A stretch of 15,985 bases of DNA from Prolixibacteraceae bacterium (GTDB lineage Bacteria; Bacteroidota; Bacteroidia; Bacteroidales; Prolixibacteraceae). The notes beneath the pieces were generated by a model. That model was not told where the DNA came from and searched no databases. It saw only the letters and a program-made list of their open reading frames with translations. The DNA lies in NCBI GenBank assembly GCA_003457135.1, contig DMSQ01000084.1, forward strand, positions 67,069 through 83,053, read 5' to 3'. The first letter of the stretch is position 1, and every line of letters starts with the position of its first letter. This document shows, in pieces, positions 1 to 7,523 of the stretch. The position numbers were made by a program, and so were the translations under genes.

Positions 1-128
1 TTGTTCCACCACATGTACTCGGCGCCTTTAAGGTCGGTCCAGATATTTTTGCAGGCAATTGAACAGGTATGGCAGCCAATGCACTTATCGAGGTGAAACA
101 CCATTGCTATTTGTGATCTGATATCCAT
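1..128 (-). CDS. narH: Nitrate reductase beta subunit NarH, N-terminal fragment (cut by window edge)
   Basis: Only the first 42 codons are present; the gene continues beyond position 1. NarH is the electron-transfer subunit that passes electrons through iron-sulfur clusters to NarG on the cytoplasmic side of the membrane. The translation opens MDIRSQIAMVFHLDKCIGCH and continues with TCSIACKN, which matches the start of E. coli NarH nearly residue for residue. The first ferredoxin motif is intact, with cysteines at residues 16, 19, 22 and 26, the same numbers as in E. coli. The ATG lies 18 bases after the narG stop, so the two are co-transcribed. narJ and narI would be expected further left, but they are outside the window and cannot be confirmed. 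Confidence 0.95.
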   Translation of the reverse strand, partial: MDIRSQIAMVFHLDKCIGCHTCSIACKNIWTDLKGAEYMWWN

Positions 129-146
129 AGTTTCTCTTTTTCTAAA

Positions 147-3100
147 TTAAAACTCCAGTTTTTTCAATTTCTGAACAATCACAAAGGTGTCGCGATTAAC
201 ACCTACTGGTCCCCAATAATTAAAATGGTACGAGAACTGTCCGTATCCGCCTGCCAAAAGATTGGGTTTTAAACGCACTCTTGTTAAGCTGTTGTGCCCT
301 CCTGATCGTTTTCCGCCCCTGACTTCCGACTTCGGTACCGTATAAGTTCGTTCGGTGGCATGGTAAATCAGGCAGATTCCTTTTGGGATACGGGCGCTTA
401 CAATGACACGGGTGCTGTACACGCCGTAATCGTTGAATACTTCAACCCAGTCGTTATCCAAAATACCCAGCGCGTCGGCATCTTCTTCGCTCATCCAGCA
501 GGGGCCAATTCCTCTCGAAAGGGTGTGCATTCGGATATTATCGGTATAAGTGGAGTGAATACCCCATTTGCCGTGTGGTGTAAGTACATTCAAAACAATT
601 GATTTCCCGGTTGCTGCTGAGTTTTTCAAATCGCCTAGCACTCCCGGTTTGGGCGAGGGTTTGAAAGTTGGCAGATGTTCGCCGAACTTGATGTACAGTT
701 CGTGATCGAGATAAAAATGCTGCCTGCCGGTAAGTGTGCGCCACGGAACTGATTTTTCGATGTTGTAGGTGAATCCTGCATAAGCTTTTCCTTCGCCCAT
801 CGTTCCCGACCAAACAGGCGAATTGATATACCTGCGGGGCTGCGATTTTAAATCGTCGAAATTCAGCTTTACGCTTTTATTTCCTTCCGACAAATCGGTC
901 AGTTTTAAGCCTGTACGTTTTTCTGCATTCTCATAAGCCCTGTTTGCAAGCACTCCGTTGGTAAGCGACGAAAGGTGCAGGATGGCATTGATGGCTTCTT
1001 CATCGTCTTTCAGCGAAGGGTACATTTTCCCGTTTACTTCCTGAAGATGATCTTTGTCGTTGAACATCGAATCGTAATAATCGGCACAATTGTAGCTGTT
1101 GCCATGTGCACCCATGCCGTTTCGGACATTCGGGCCAAGAGCGATAAACTTGTTGTAAATCTGCGTGTAATCGCGTTCCAGAACCACAATGTTGTGCATG
1201 GTTTTTCCGGGAATTGGTTCACATTCGCCCATGCTCCAGTCTTTTACCGAAGTTTGACTTATTTCGCCGATCGAATCATGGGCAATGGGCAAATTGACAA
1301 TGTCTTTTACCGGAAGCGGAATATGAATTTTTGCGAATTCGGAAGTAACCTGTGCTATATTCTTAAAAATGTCCCAGTCGGATTTTGACTCCCACGAAGG
1401 TTTTACGGCAGCCGATAGCGGATGAATGAACGAGTGCATATCGGTACTGTTCAGGTCGTTCTTTTCGTACCATGATGCAGTTGGGAGCACTATATCGGAG
1501 TATAAAGCCGATGTGTCCATCCTGAAATTGATATCCACGATCAGATCGAGTTTTCCCTGTGGCGCTTCATCGTGCCATTGTATATCTTTTACAAGGTCTT
1601 TAGCAACATCTTCGGCTACCGAATTGTGATGTGTACCTAAGTAATGTTTCAGGAAAAACTCATGGCCTTTGGCGCTCGACATCAATGCATTTCCGCGCCA
1701 GATGTACCATACCCGCGGGAAATTAACTTCGGCGTCGGGATTGGCAACCGAGTGTGTCAGTTTTTTAGATTTCAGTTGTTCCACCACATAGCTGACAATT
1801 TCCTTATCGTCTTTCGCTCCGGCAGCTACCGCGTCCCTGACAATTTCCAGGTTGTTTTTATCGTACTGCGGATAAAAAGGCATCCAGCCATTGCGGACAG
1901 CCTTCACGATCATGTCGGCGGTATGTTTTTCGGTCAGTTCGTTTTTCGGAACGGTATTGTAATCGGAGTGGTTCCCATCGTATCGCCACTGATCTGAATT
2001 CAGATAATGCCAGATTGGTGTTTGCTGCAAACGTGCAGGGCCCTGCCAGTCTTTTCCCGACATGATGGTTCCCCATGAGTCAACAGGCGCCAGTTTTTCC
2101 TGACCGACATAGTGGTTCATGCCGCCGCCATTTTTGCCAATGCAACCAGTCAAAGCAAGCGCCATTTGTCCGGCGCGGTATATCAGATTGCAATGGTACC
2201 AGTGATTGATTCCGGCGCCGATAATGATCATGCACTTTCCATTGGTAGCCTCGGCAGTGCGTATCCATTCGGCTGCAAACTGCAAAAGTGTATCGCTTCC
2301 AATGCCTGTAAACATTTCCTGCCAGGCTGGTGTGTAGGCGGCGAATTTGTCGTTGTAATCTTTCGGATAATCGCCTTCTAATCCGCGGCCAACACCATAC
2401 TGAGCCATGATTAAATCGTAGGCGGTGGTAACCGGTACTTTCCCGTCAATTGTGTCAATGTATTTTACCGGAACGCCTCTCTTTCGTTTCTTGTCCAGGC
2501 CATATTCTGTAAACTCGACCTGAAAAACGGCGTCCTGTTTATTTAGCAGCGTCAGGAGCGGATAGTAATCGGTGTTATCTTCACCGTCAACAGTCAGTGT
2601 ACTCCAATTTCCGTCTTTGCTGTCCCAGCGATGTCCAACACTTCCCCGCGGACAAACCAGCCTTCCGGTTTCCTTGTCAATATTCAGGAATTTCCAATCG
2701 CCATGTTCTGCTGATTTGAATTTTTCGACCCGGTTGGCACGCAAAAGTTTTCCCGGAGTATAAGCATTGCCAGTCTTTTCAAGTTCCACCAGGAAAGGGC
2801 TGTCAGTATATTTGGCCACATAGTCGAGGAAATACGGGATTTGTTTTTCGTGATGTGCTTCTTTTAGAATGATATGCGTGACAGCCATCCAAAATGCACC
2901 ATCCTGGCCGGGATGAACAGGAATCCAGGTGTCGGCATATTTGGCAACCATATTAAAATCAGGAGAAAAAACTGTTGTTTTGGTTCCGTTGTGCCGAGAT
3001 TCGGCAAAGAAATGGACATCGGGTGTTCGGGTCATGGCCAGGTTGGCGCCCATAACAGCTACAAATTTTGAGTTGAACCAGTCGGCGCTTTCGGCAACGT

Positions 3101-3758
3101 CGGTTTGCTCGCCCCACATTTCAGGAAAAGAAGGTGGCAAATCGCAATACCAGTCGTAGAAGCTAAGGTTTAAGCCTCCCATCAGTTGCAAAAAACGTGA
3201 ACCTGCGGCATAGCTGAGCATTGACATGGCCGGAATTGGCGAGAATCCGGCCAAACGGTCGGGGCCGTATTTCTTAATGGTGTAAATATTTGCAGCGGCA
3301 ATCAGTTCCAGGGCTTCAGTCCAGGTCACCCTGCGCAATCCGCCTTTGCCTCTGGCCTGCTGATACTGTTTGCGCTTTTCAGGATTCTCCTGTAAGTTTT
3401 TCCAGGCGGCAACCGGATCGCCGATTTTATACTTTTCAGCTTGAAACAAGTCAAGCAGGGCGCCTCGCATGAGTGGATATTTCACCCTGATCGGGCTGTA
3501 CAGGTACCATGATGCGGAAATTCCGCGTTGGCAACCACGCGGTTCATAAGGTGGCAGCTCTTTGTCAAATACAGGATAATCAATGGCCTGGGTTTCCCAA
3601 ACTACAATGCCATCTTTTACATGGATATTCCAGCTACAGCCACCGGTGCAGTTTACGCCATGCGAACTGCGGACCACTTTATCGTACTGCCAGCGGCTGC
3701 GATAAAAATCTTCCCATTTCCGGGTTTGTGGCGATATTAAATCTTTAATCCAACTCAT
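147..3758 (-). CDS. narG: Respiratory nitrate reductase alpha subunit NarG
   Basis: NarG is the molybdenum bis-MGD catalytic subunit that reduces nitrate to nitrite with quinol-derived electrons. At 1203 residues it is close to E. coli NarG (about 1247) and is collinear with it throughout. The N-terminal FS0 [4Fe-4S] site is visible as His33, Cys37, Cys41 and Cys76, the His-Cys3 ligation typical of NarG. The segment SFYDWYCDLPP (about residues 199-209) carries the aspartate (Asp202) that binds molybdenum in NarG. The segments AGINHWYH, SDMHSFIHPLSAAV and LTPHGKWGIHSTY are also characteristic. No twin-arginine signal precedes the first motif: the protein starts MSWIKDLISPQTRKWEDFYR. The active site is therefore predicted to be cytoplasmic. 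The ATG lies 21 bases after the upstream diheme cytochrome gene, so the two are probably co-transcribed. A nitrite oxidoreductase role is possible in this family but not suggested by the context. Confidence 0.97.
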   Translation of the reverse strand: MSWIKDLISPQTRKWEDFYRSRWQYDKVVRSSHGVNCTGGCSWNIHVKDGIVVWETQAIDYPVFDKELPPYEPRGCQRGISASWYLYSPIRVKYPLMRGALLDLFQAEKYKIGDPVAAWKNLQENPEKRKQYQQARGKGGLRRVTWTEALELIAAANIYTIKKYGPDRLAGFSPIPAMSMLSYAAGSRFLQLMGGLNLSFYDWYCDLPPSFPEMWGEQTDVAESADWFNSKFVAVMGANLAMTRTPDVHFFAESRHNGTKTTVFSPDFNMVAKYADTWIPVHPGQDGAFWMAVTHIILKEAHHEKQIPYFLDYVAKYTDSPFLVELEKTGNAYTPGKLLRANRVEKFKSAEHGDWKFLNIDKETGRLVCPRGSVGHRWDSKDGNWSTLTVDGEDNTDYYPLLTLLNKQDAVFQVEFTEYGLDKKRKRGVPVKYIDTIDGKVPVTTAYDLIMAQYGVGRGLEGDYPKDYNDKFAAYTPAWQEMFTGIGSDTLLQFAAEWIRTAEATNGKCMIIIGAGINHWYHCNLIYRAGQMALALTGCIGKNGGGMNHYVGQEKLAPVDSWGTIMSGKDWQGPARLQQTPIWHYLNSDQWRYDGNHSDYNTVPKNELTEKHTADMIVKAVRNGWMPFYPQYDKNNLEIVRDAVAAGAKDDKEIVSYVVEQLKSKKLTHSVANPDAEVNFPRVWYIWRGNALMSSAKGHEFFLKHYLGTHHNSVAEDVAKDLVKDIQWHDEAPQGKLDLIVDINFRMDTSALYSDIVLPTASWYEKNDLNSTDMHSFIHPLSAAVKPSWESKSDWDIFKNIAQVTSEFAKIHIPLPVKDIVNLPIAHDSIGEISQTSVKDWSMGECEPIPGKTMHNIVVLERDYTQIYNKFIALGPNVRNGMGAHGNSYNCADYYDSMFNDKDHLQEVNGKMYPSLKDDEEAINAILHLSSLTNGVLANRAYENAEKRTGLKLTDLSEGNKSVKLNFDDLKSQPRRYINSPVWSGTMGEGKAYAGFTYNIEKSVPWRTLTGRQHFYLDHELYIKFGEHLPTFKPSPKPGVLGDLKNSAATGKSIVLNVLTPHGKWGIHSTYTDNIRMHTLSRGIGPCWMSEEDADALGILDNDWVEVFNDYGVYSTRVIVSARIPKGICLIYHATERTYTVPKSEVRGGKRSGGHNSLTRVRLKPNLLAGGYGQFSYHFNYWGPVGVNRDTFVIVQKLKKLEF

Positions 3759-3779
3759 ATTGGTTTGAATATGTTGTGT

Positions 3780-4646
3780 TTACTTCGAATATCTCATTTG
3801 CCTGGTGATAATATCATGATTAACACTAAGGCGCTTCCGTTTAAACCAGATCGCAGCAATTACGAATGCTATAAACAGGCTGAGTAAAAAAGCCGGATAC
3901 ACCAACCAGGCTTTCGCTATTATGGGTGTAGCAGGATTTTGAGCATCCGTACTCTTCAGAAATAACTGGAGGTAGGCATTTTCTTCGTCAGTAACAGGTT
4001 TATTTTTATACGTTTGAGCCATTGATGGGAATGGTGGCGAACCTATTAACCCTTTTATTCCGGTAAATCCACCTAACAGGGAGTAAGCTTTTGTGAGGTC
4101 TTTGGCTAAATTGCCGCCTTTACTAATGTTGTTGTATGTTGCATTATGGCAGGCTATACAGGCAGCGCCTCCGTTTTCAAGTCGCCTTTTGCCGGTGAAT
4201 AAATCATAACCGGCAAGTATATCTTGTTGAGAATTTGTTGCAATTAGGGAGTCAATCCGGTGTTGCATAAGAGCCAGTTTGGGATCAACCTCGGCAGCGC
4301 CACCTTTTCCGCCGTCAATATGGGCCAGAATCAGGTTAACCTGATCAGTAGTCAAGGCGTTGTCGGGCATCGGGACATTGTTGAACTCCTTAAATATCGC
4401 CTTTGCATCGGCATCGCCTGATTTGAGCACCGCAGCAGGAGACTGAATAAAACGGACCAGCCAGTCATTGGTCCTGCGTTTGGTTATTCCTTTCAGATCG
4501 GGACCGATTCTGCGTCCAGCTCCAATGGAGTGGCACGCCTCGCATGCTTTGAACAGTTTTGCGCCCTCATCAGCAATAGCTACCTGGTTAAATATTCCAG
4601 TGATCAGGAGGCCAGTAAGCGCGATGTTATAAAGGTTTAGTTTCAT
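3780..4646 (-). CDS. narC: Membrane-anchored diheme cytochrome c, NarC-like
   Basis: This is a 288-residue periplasmic diheme c-type cytochrome anchored at its C-terminus. Residues 1-25 form a Sec signal peptide ending VAIA before DEG. Domain 1 has heme motif CEACH (35-39) with probable axial Met93 in NNVPMPDN. Domain 2 has CIACH (163-167) with probable axial Met209 in FPSMAQTY. A single transmembrane helix follows at about 244-267, ended by the basic stop-transfer segment FKRKR. It lies directly before narG, 21 bases away. In Thermus thermophilus a diheme cytochrome, NarC, heads the narCGHJI operon, and this gene has the same position and heme count; the symbol is assigned on that analogy. 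The likely role is to exchange electrons between quinol-oxidising modules, the nitrate reductase and periplasmic nitrite-reducing steps. The heme count and anchor are seen in the sequence; the electron path is inferred. Confidence 0.85.
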   Translation of the reverse strand: MKLNLYNIALTGLLITGIFNQVAIADEGAKLFKACEACHSIGAGRRIGPDLKGITKRRTNDWLVRFIQSPAAVLKSGDADAKAIFKEFNNVPMPDNALTTDQVNLILAHIDGGKGGAAEVDPKLALMQHRIDSLIATNSQQDILAGYDLFTGKRRLENGGAACIACHNATYNNISKGGNLAKDLTKAYSLLGGFTGIKGLIGSPPFPSMAQTYKNKPVTDEENAYLQLFLKSTDAQNPATPIIAKAWLVYPAFLLSLFIAFVIAAIWFKRKRLSVNHDIITRQMRYSK

Positions 4647-4680
4647 TAGGTACGATATTTTAAAAATTTACCATTTTAAT

Positions 4681-4772
4681 CATTTACGATTTTACGATTT
4701 GTCAATGACCAATATCCAATCCTCACCCTTCTTTTCTCCCCTCCTGCGGAGGGGTTGGGGGAGGCTTTTTTC
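4681..4772. repeat. Intergenic repeat-like element with GC-rich hairpin and short tandem repeat
   Basis: The 142-base gap between the small unknown gene and the diheme cytochrome gene is unlike its surroundings. It holds a tandem 8-mer tttacgat (4683-4690 and 4691-4698). After that comes a C-rich then G-rich stretch with a perfect 7-bp hairpin, cccctcc (4738-4744), loop tgc, ggagggg (4748-4754), continuing as ttgggggagg and a T run (4766-4772). Similar 'ctcccccaacccctcc..ggagggg' stretches recur as scattered intergenic repeats in Bacteroidota genomes, as I remember them. On the minus strand the hairpin is not followed by a T run, so it is not a standard terminator for the operon, but it could pause transcription or mark an mRNA processing site. 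Confidence 0.55.
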
Positions 4773-4788
4773 CCTACTGCCTTAATAT

Positions 4789-5265
4789 CTACTCCATGAT
4801 TTCAAACTGTGTTTCCCAGGTTTTTCCGGTTTCCTGAGACATCACCGTGAGTTCAAATAATTTTTTGTCCTCTTTTGAAATCGTTGCCTTGCGGCTAATT
4901 ACTTTTCCCTGGCCGTTAACTTTGTGGTTCACCAGGTCTCCCAATCGTGGCATAAACGGGTATGAAATGGTAAGCTGTTGGTCTTCATCTTCGACCAGCT
5001 TAAAAGCTTCGTTGAAAAGAATGGTTTCGAACATTTCGACGAATTCATTCTCCTTCATTTTATTCAGCTCTTTTTCTTTCAGACCTGATATCCACTCAAA
5101 GAAAATTTCACTTGTCCGTTCCCTGACCGTATCTTTTATTGCTGAAGGGAAAGGACTTCGGATATGTTGGTGATTGGTAAACCAGTAATCAAAACCGGGC
5201 TCAATAAATTTGGCTGAAATGATTGAGCGGATTTGGGTTGGGTCTGGTTGTGTCGTTTGATTCAT
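4789..5265 (-). CDS. Small soluble protein of unknown function within the nitrate cluster
   Basis: I do not recognise this 158-residue protein. It has no signal peptide, membrane segment or heme motif, so it should be cytoplasmic. Residues about 1-95 are acidic and look helical, including a charged stretch around ISGLKEKELNKMKENEF (about 59-75). Residues about 108-158 look like a small beta barrel. They contain RLGDLVNHKVNGQGKVIS, which resembles the 'GD.V.H...G.G.V' opening of Tudor/CarD-like or UvrD C-terminal barrels; that resemblance is by eye only. The ATG is 8 bases after the stop of the monoheme cytochrome gene, so it belongs to the same transcript. A maturation factor or regulator for the respiratory complex is a reasonable guess but unproven. 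It does not look like NarJ/TorD-type chaperones. Confidence 0.75.
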   Translation of the reverse strand: MNQTTQPDPTQIRSIISAKFIEPGFDYWFTNHQHIRSPFPSAIKDTVRERTSEIFFEWISGLKEKELNKMKENEFVEMFETILFNEAFKLVEDEDQQLTISYPFMPRLGDLVNHKVNGQGKVISRKATISKEDKKLFELTVMSQETGKTWETQFEIME

Positions 5266-5273
5266 TGTTGTAT

Positions 5274-6155
5274 TTATTCTTTTATAAAAATCTTACCGGT
5301 CTTTTTAATTCTGAATAAGTTGTAGATAACATAGAAAATGACTCCCCATATTCCGACGATAATACCGTTAGCCAACAGTAACAACCAAACCGGACTCTTA
5401 TCGCGTGAGCCCCACAGGGCTCGTTGGTTGAATTTTTCATCTTCAGTTACCATCTGTTCGCCCCATTTCCGTTCAACTGCCATTTCCGAATTATTGTAGA
5501 GAAAATTGTCCTCAACCTTAGCCAGCACTGTTACATTTCCCTCCTTATCCCCAATAATTTTTTCAGGAAAAACGACCTTGACTTTTCCATCGGCCCCGGT
5601 GTAATTAGATAATTCACCGATGCGCATCAGTCCAAAATCCCGTTTGATGTAGAAATGAACATCCACTTCAGGAAAAGGTAATTTTGCCGAGTCGGCGCTG
5701 TGCACGTATGCAGTAATTGACTTAATTTCTTCACCGGTTGAAATTTCAAGATTAACATCTTTTGCCGGAGGAAGCGCTGAACGGTTAACCAGTATCCTCA
5801 AATAATTGACAACCGACCAGATTTCGTCTTCTTTCAGCATACCCTTAAAAGGGGGCATTTTATCTCTTCCGGTATTGATTTTGAAGAATATTGAACCATC
5901 GGATTGTTTCTGAAATGTTTCATCTATCAAACTGGCACTCGGAATAAGTCCTTTCCCGTCAGCTTTGGCGCCATGACAGGCCACACATGTTCGTGTGAAT
6001 ATATTCCTTCCAATTCCCAGATTTTTCAGTTCAACAGGTATCGGATTGATTTTACCGGCATCTTCAGCAGAAACCGGCCAGGGTTTAACTTGCGATTTTG
6101 CATTCTGGGTGCAAGTCAATAGGATTATTGAAATCAGAAGCGTAATTTTTACCAT
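5274..6155 (-). CDS. Membrane-anchored monoheme cytochrome c, ActE-like
   Basis: This 293-residue periplasmic cytochrome c has a signal peptide, MVKITLLISIILLTCTQNAKS, before a segment VKPWPVSAEDAGKINPIPVE of the kind seen in ActE-type cytochromes. One heme is bound by CVACH (57-61), with axial Met100 in RDKMPPFKG. After the heme domain comes a roughly 100-residue domain that looks beta-rich, then one transmembrane helix at about 252-276 and a basic tail. I chose the ATG at 6155 because it gives a clean signal peptide and sits one base after the NrfD-like stop (6157-6159). An ATG at 6179 would overlap that gene by 23 bases and add eight residues. Cys15 in LLTC could be a lipid-attachment site, but the context is weak. 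Between a NrfD subunit and NarC-like cytochrome, it is the likely electron acceptor of the quinol-oxidising module. Confidence 0.9.
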   Translation of the reverse strand: MVKITLLISIILLTCTQNAKSQVKPWPVSAEDAGKINPIPVELKNLGIGRNIFTRTCVACHGAKADGKGLIPSASLIDETFQKQSDGSIFFKINTGRDKMPPFKGMLKEDEIWSVVNYLRILVNRSALPPAKDVNLEISTGEEIKSITAYVHSADSAKLPFPEVDVHFYIKRDFGLMRIGELSNYTGADGKVKVVFPEKIIGDKEGNVTVLAKVEDNFLYNNSEMAVERKWGEQMVTEDEKFNQRALWGSRDKSPVWLLLLANGIIVGIWGVIFYVIYNLFRIKKTGKIFIKE

Positions 6156-6156
6156 T

Positions 6157-7512
6157 TTACGAGTTGTTAATGATTTCATTCGGAAAGCCTTGTTCATGAG
6201 CTGTTTCGCTAACCGGAATGATGGGGAACAGCCTTGTGAAAATTGAGATAACCAAAGCGATGCCGGCAATGCTCCCTACCGTAATCATCATTTCCGAAAA
6301 AGTCGGGTTGTAGTGGTGGTAACTTTCAGGATAATTCTGGATCGGAAGGAACGGGTGCAGTAAGGTCGGGGTAACTATCAGAAACCGTTTAAGAAATGCA
6401 GCGATTACTATCAGGACAGATATAACAAGCATTGGTTTTGGTTTGCGGAAAGGCTTAAAAGCCATCAAAAAAATTGGTGCAATCATGCCAATGATCTGTA
6501 CCGACCAGAACATCAGCGAATAATCGCCAACCAGCAGTCCCAGAATGTGCGCGCTTTCGCCCGATTTCATTTTATAGGCCGGAACCATAAATTCATTCAG
6601 GTTAAAGTAAAGATAAACCAGTGAGGTGAGTACGAGCAGCTTCCCCATGAGGTCAAAATGTTCGTCAGTAATGTATTCTTTGAAATTATACGCCTCCCTG
6701 ATGATATACATGGTCACAATTACAGTGGCTGCGCCAACCATAAAAGCTCCGGCAACGAAATAGGGACCGAAAATAGTACTGTCCCAGCCTGGCCGGAGAG
6801 TGGAGGCAAACAGCCAGGATGTAACCGTATGAATGGATAGTGCAACCGGGATAATAACCACCATCAGCGCTTTAAGCGAAAGGTTGAGTACCTTAACCTG
6901 ATCTTCGGTTCCCTGCCAGCCCAGTGATAATATTTTATACATTTTTTGCTGCCATTTGGGTTTGTGTCCCATCGTTTTCCGAAGTAAGGCAATGTCTGGA
7001 ATTAAGGGAATGTATAAGAGCAAAATGCTGATTACCAGATAAGTATTGACAACCAGGATATCCCAGACAATGGGCGACTGAAGCCGTCCGTAAACAAAAA
7101 TATGCCACAAGCGGTCGGGGCGACCCATGTCAACCACGATGATGAGCAATGCAGAAAAAAGCGCTGCCACTGCAATAATTTCTGAAATCCGGGTTAATGG
7201 AGTTGCCCATTTTATATTACTGAGTTTCAGAATGGCAGTAATGAGCGAACCCACGAGGCTGACTGCGATCAGGAAAACAAAATCGGCAATGTATAATCCC
7301 CATGAAGCAATATCGCGCATATCGGTGGTTCCCAGTCCAAATCTCAACTGGCGAACATACATAAATGCTGCAGTACCCATGAGCAGGAGCAAAAATCCGA
7401 TCCAGATTTTAAATGATGAACTCGTCCGGTTCAGGGGAGAATGGAGTTCAGCGACAAGTTCCTGAAACTGTTCTTTTTTAATTTCTATTTCTTTTCTGTG
7501 CAGATCAGTCAT
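6157..7512 (-). CDS. NrfD/PsrC/ActC-type integral membrane quinone subunit
   Basis: This 451-residue protein has about ten hydrophobic helices (starting near residues 36, 70, 109, 148, 211, 249, 288, 328, 360 and 405). That is the size and layout of the NrfD/PsrC superfamily, especially the longer ActC-type members. The segment DMGRPDRLWH (128-137) is a family signature on the loop near the quinone site, followed by WDILVVNTY (150-158) and HTVTSW (228-233). These proteins bind no heme; they oxidise or reduce menaquinone and exchange electrons with a periplasmic iron-sulfur partner. That partner is encoded immediately upstream, 11 bases away, and a cytochrome c follows directly. This makes a three-gene FeS/NrfD/cytochrome unit. 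Whether it pumps protons, as proposed for alternative complex III, cannot be read from the sequence alone. Confidence 0.9.
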   Translation of the reverse strand: MTDLHRKEIEIKKEQFQELVAELHSPLNRTSSSFKIWIGFLLLLMGTAAFMYVRQLRFGLGTTDMRDIASWGLYIADFVFLIAVSLVGSLITAILKLSNIKWATPLTRISEIIAVAALFSALLIIVVDMGRPDRLWHIFVYGRLQSPIVWDILVVNTYLVISILLLYIPLIPDIALLRKTMGHKPKWQQKMYKILSLGWQGTEDQVKVLNLSLKALMVVIIPVALSIHTVTSWLFASTLRPGWDSTIFGPYFVAGAFMVGAATVIVTMYIIREAYNFKEYITDEHFDLMGKLLVLTSLVYLYFNLNEFMVPAYKMKSGESAHILGLLVGDYSLMFWSVQIIGMIAPIFLMAFKPFRKPKPMLVISVLIVIAAFLKRFLIVTPTLLHPFLPIQNYPESYHHYNPTFSEMMITVGSIAGIALVISIFTRLFPIIPVSETAHEQGFPNEIINNS

Positions 7513-7523
7513 GGTGGGGCAAG

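Noticed and set aside
360..3748. Many open frames on the plus strand and in other minus-strand frames across narG
   Set aside because: They are short, have no recognisable domains, and lie opposite or within a fully collinear, well-conserved narG.
147..3758. Nitrite oxidoreductase alpha subunit (NxrA) instead of NarG
   Set aside because: The protein is collinear with enteric-type NarG, and nothing in the window suggests nitrite-based autotrophy. Function in reverse cannot be excluded from sequence alone.
4738..4772. Intrinsic terminator within the nitrate cluster
   Set aside because: The T run follows the hairpin only on the plus strand, where no gene is being transcribed; on the minus strand the hairpin is followed by AGAAAAG.
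6156..6269. Upstream-extended start for the monoheme cytochrome c gene
   Set aside because: It would overlap the NrfD-like gene by over 100 bases and put non-signal-peptide sequence in front of a good signal peptide; the ATG at 6155 is far better.
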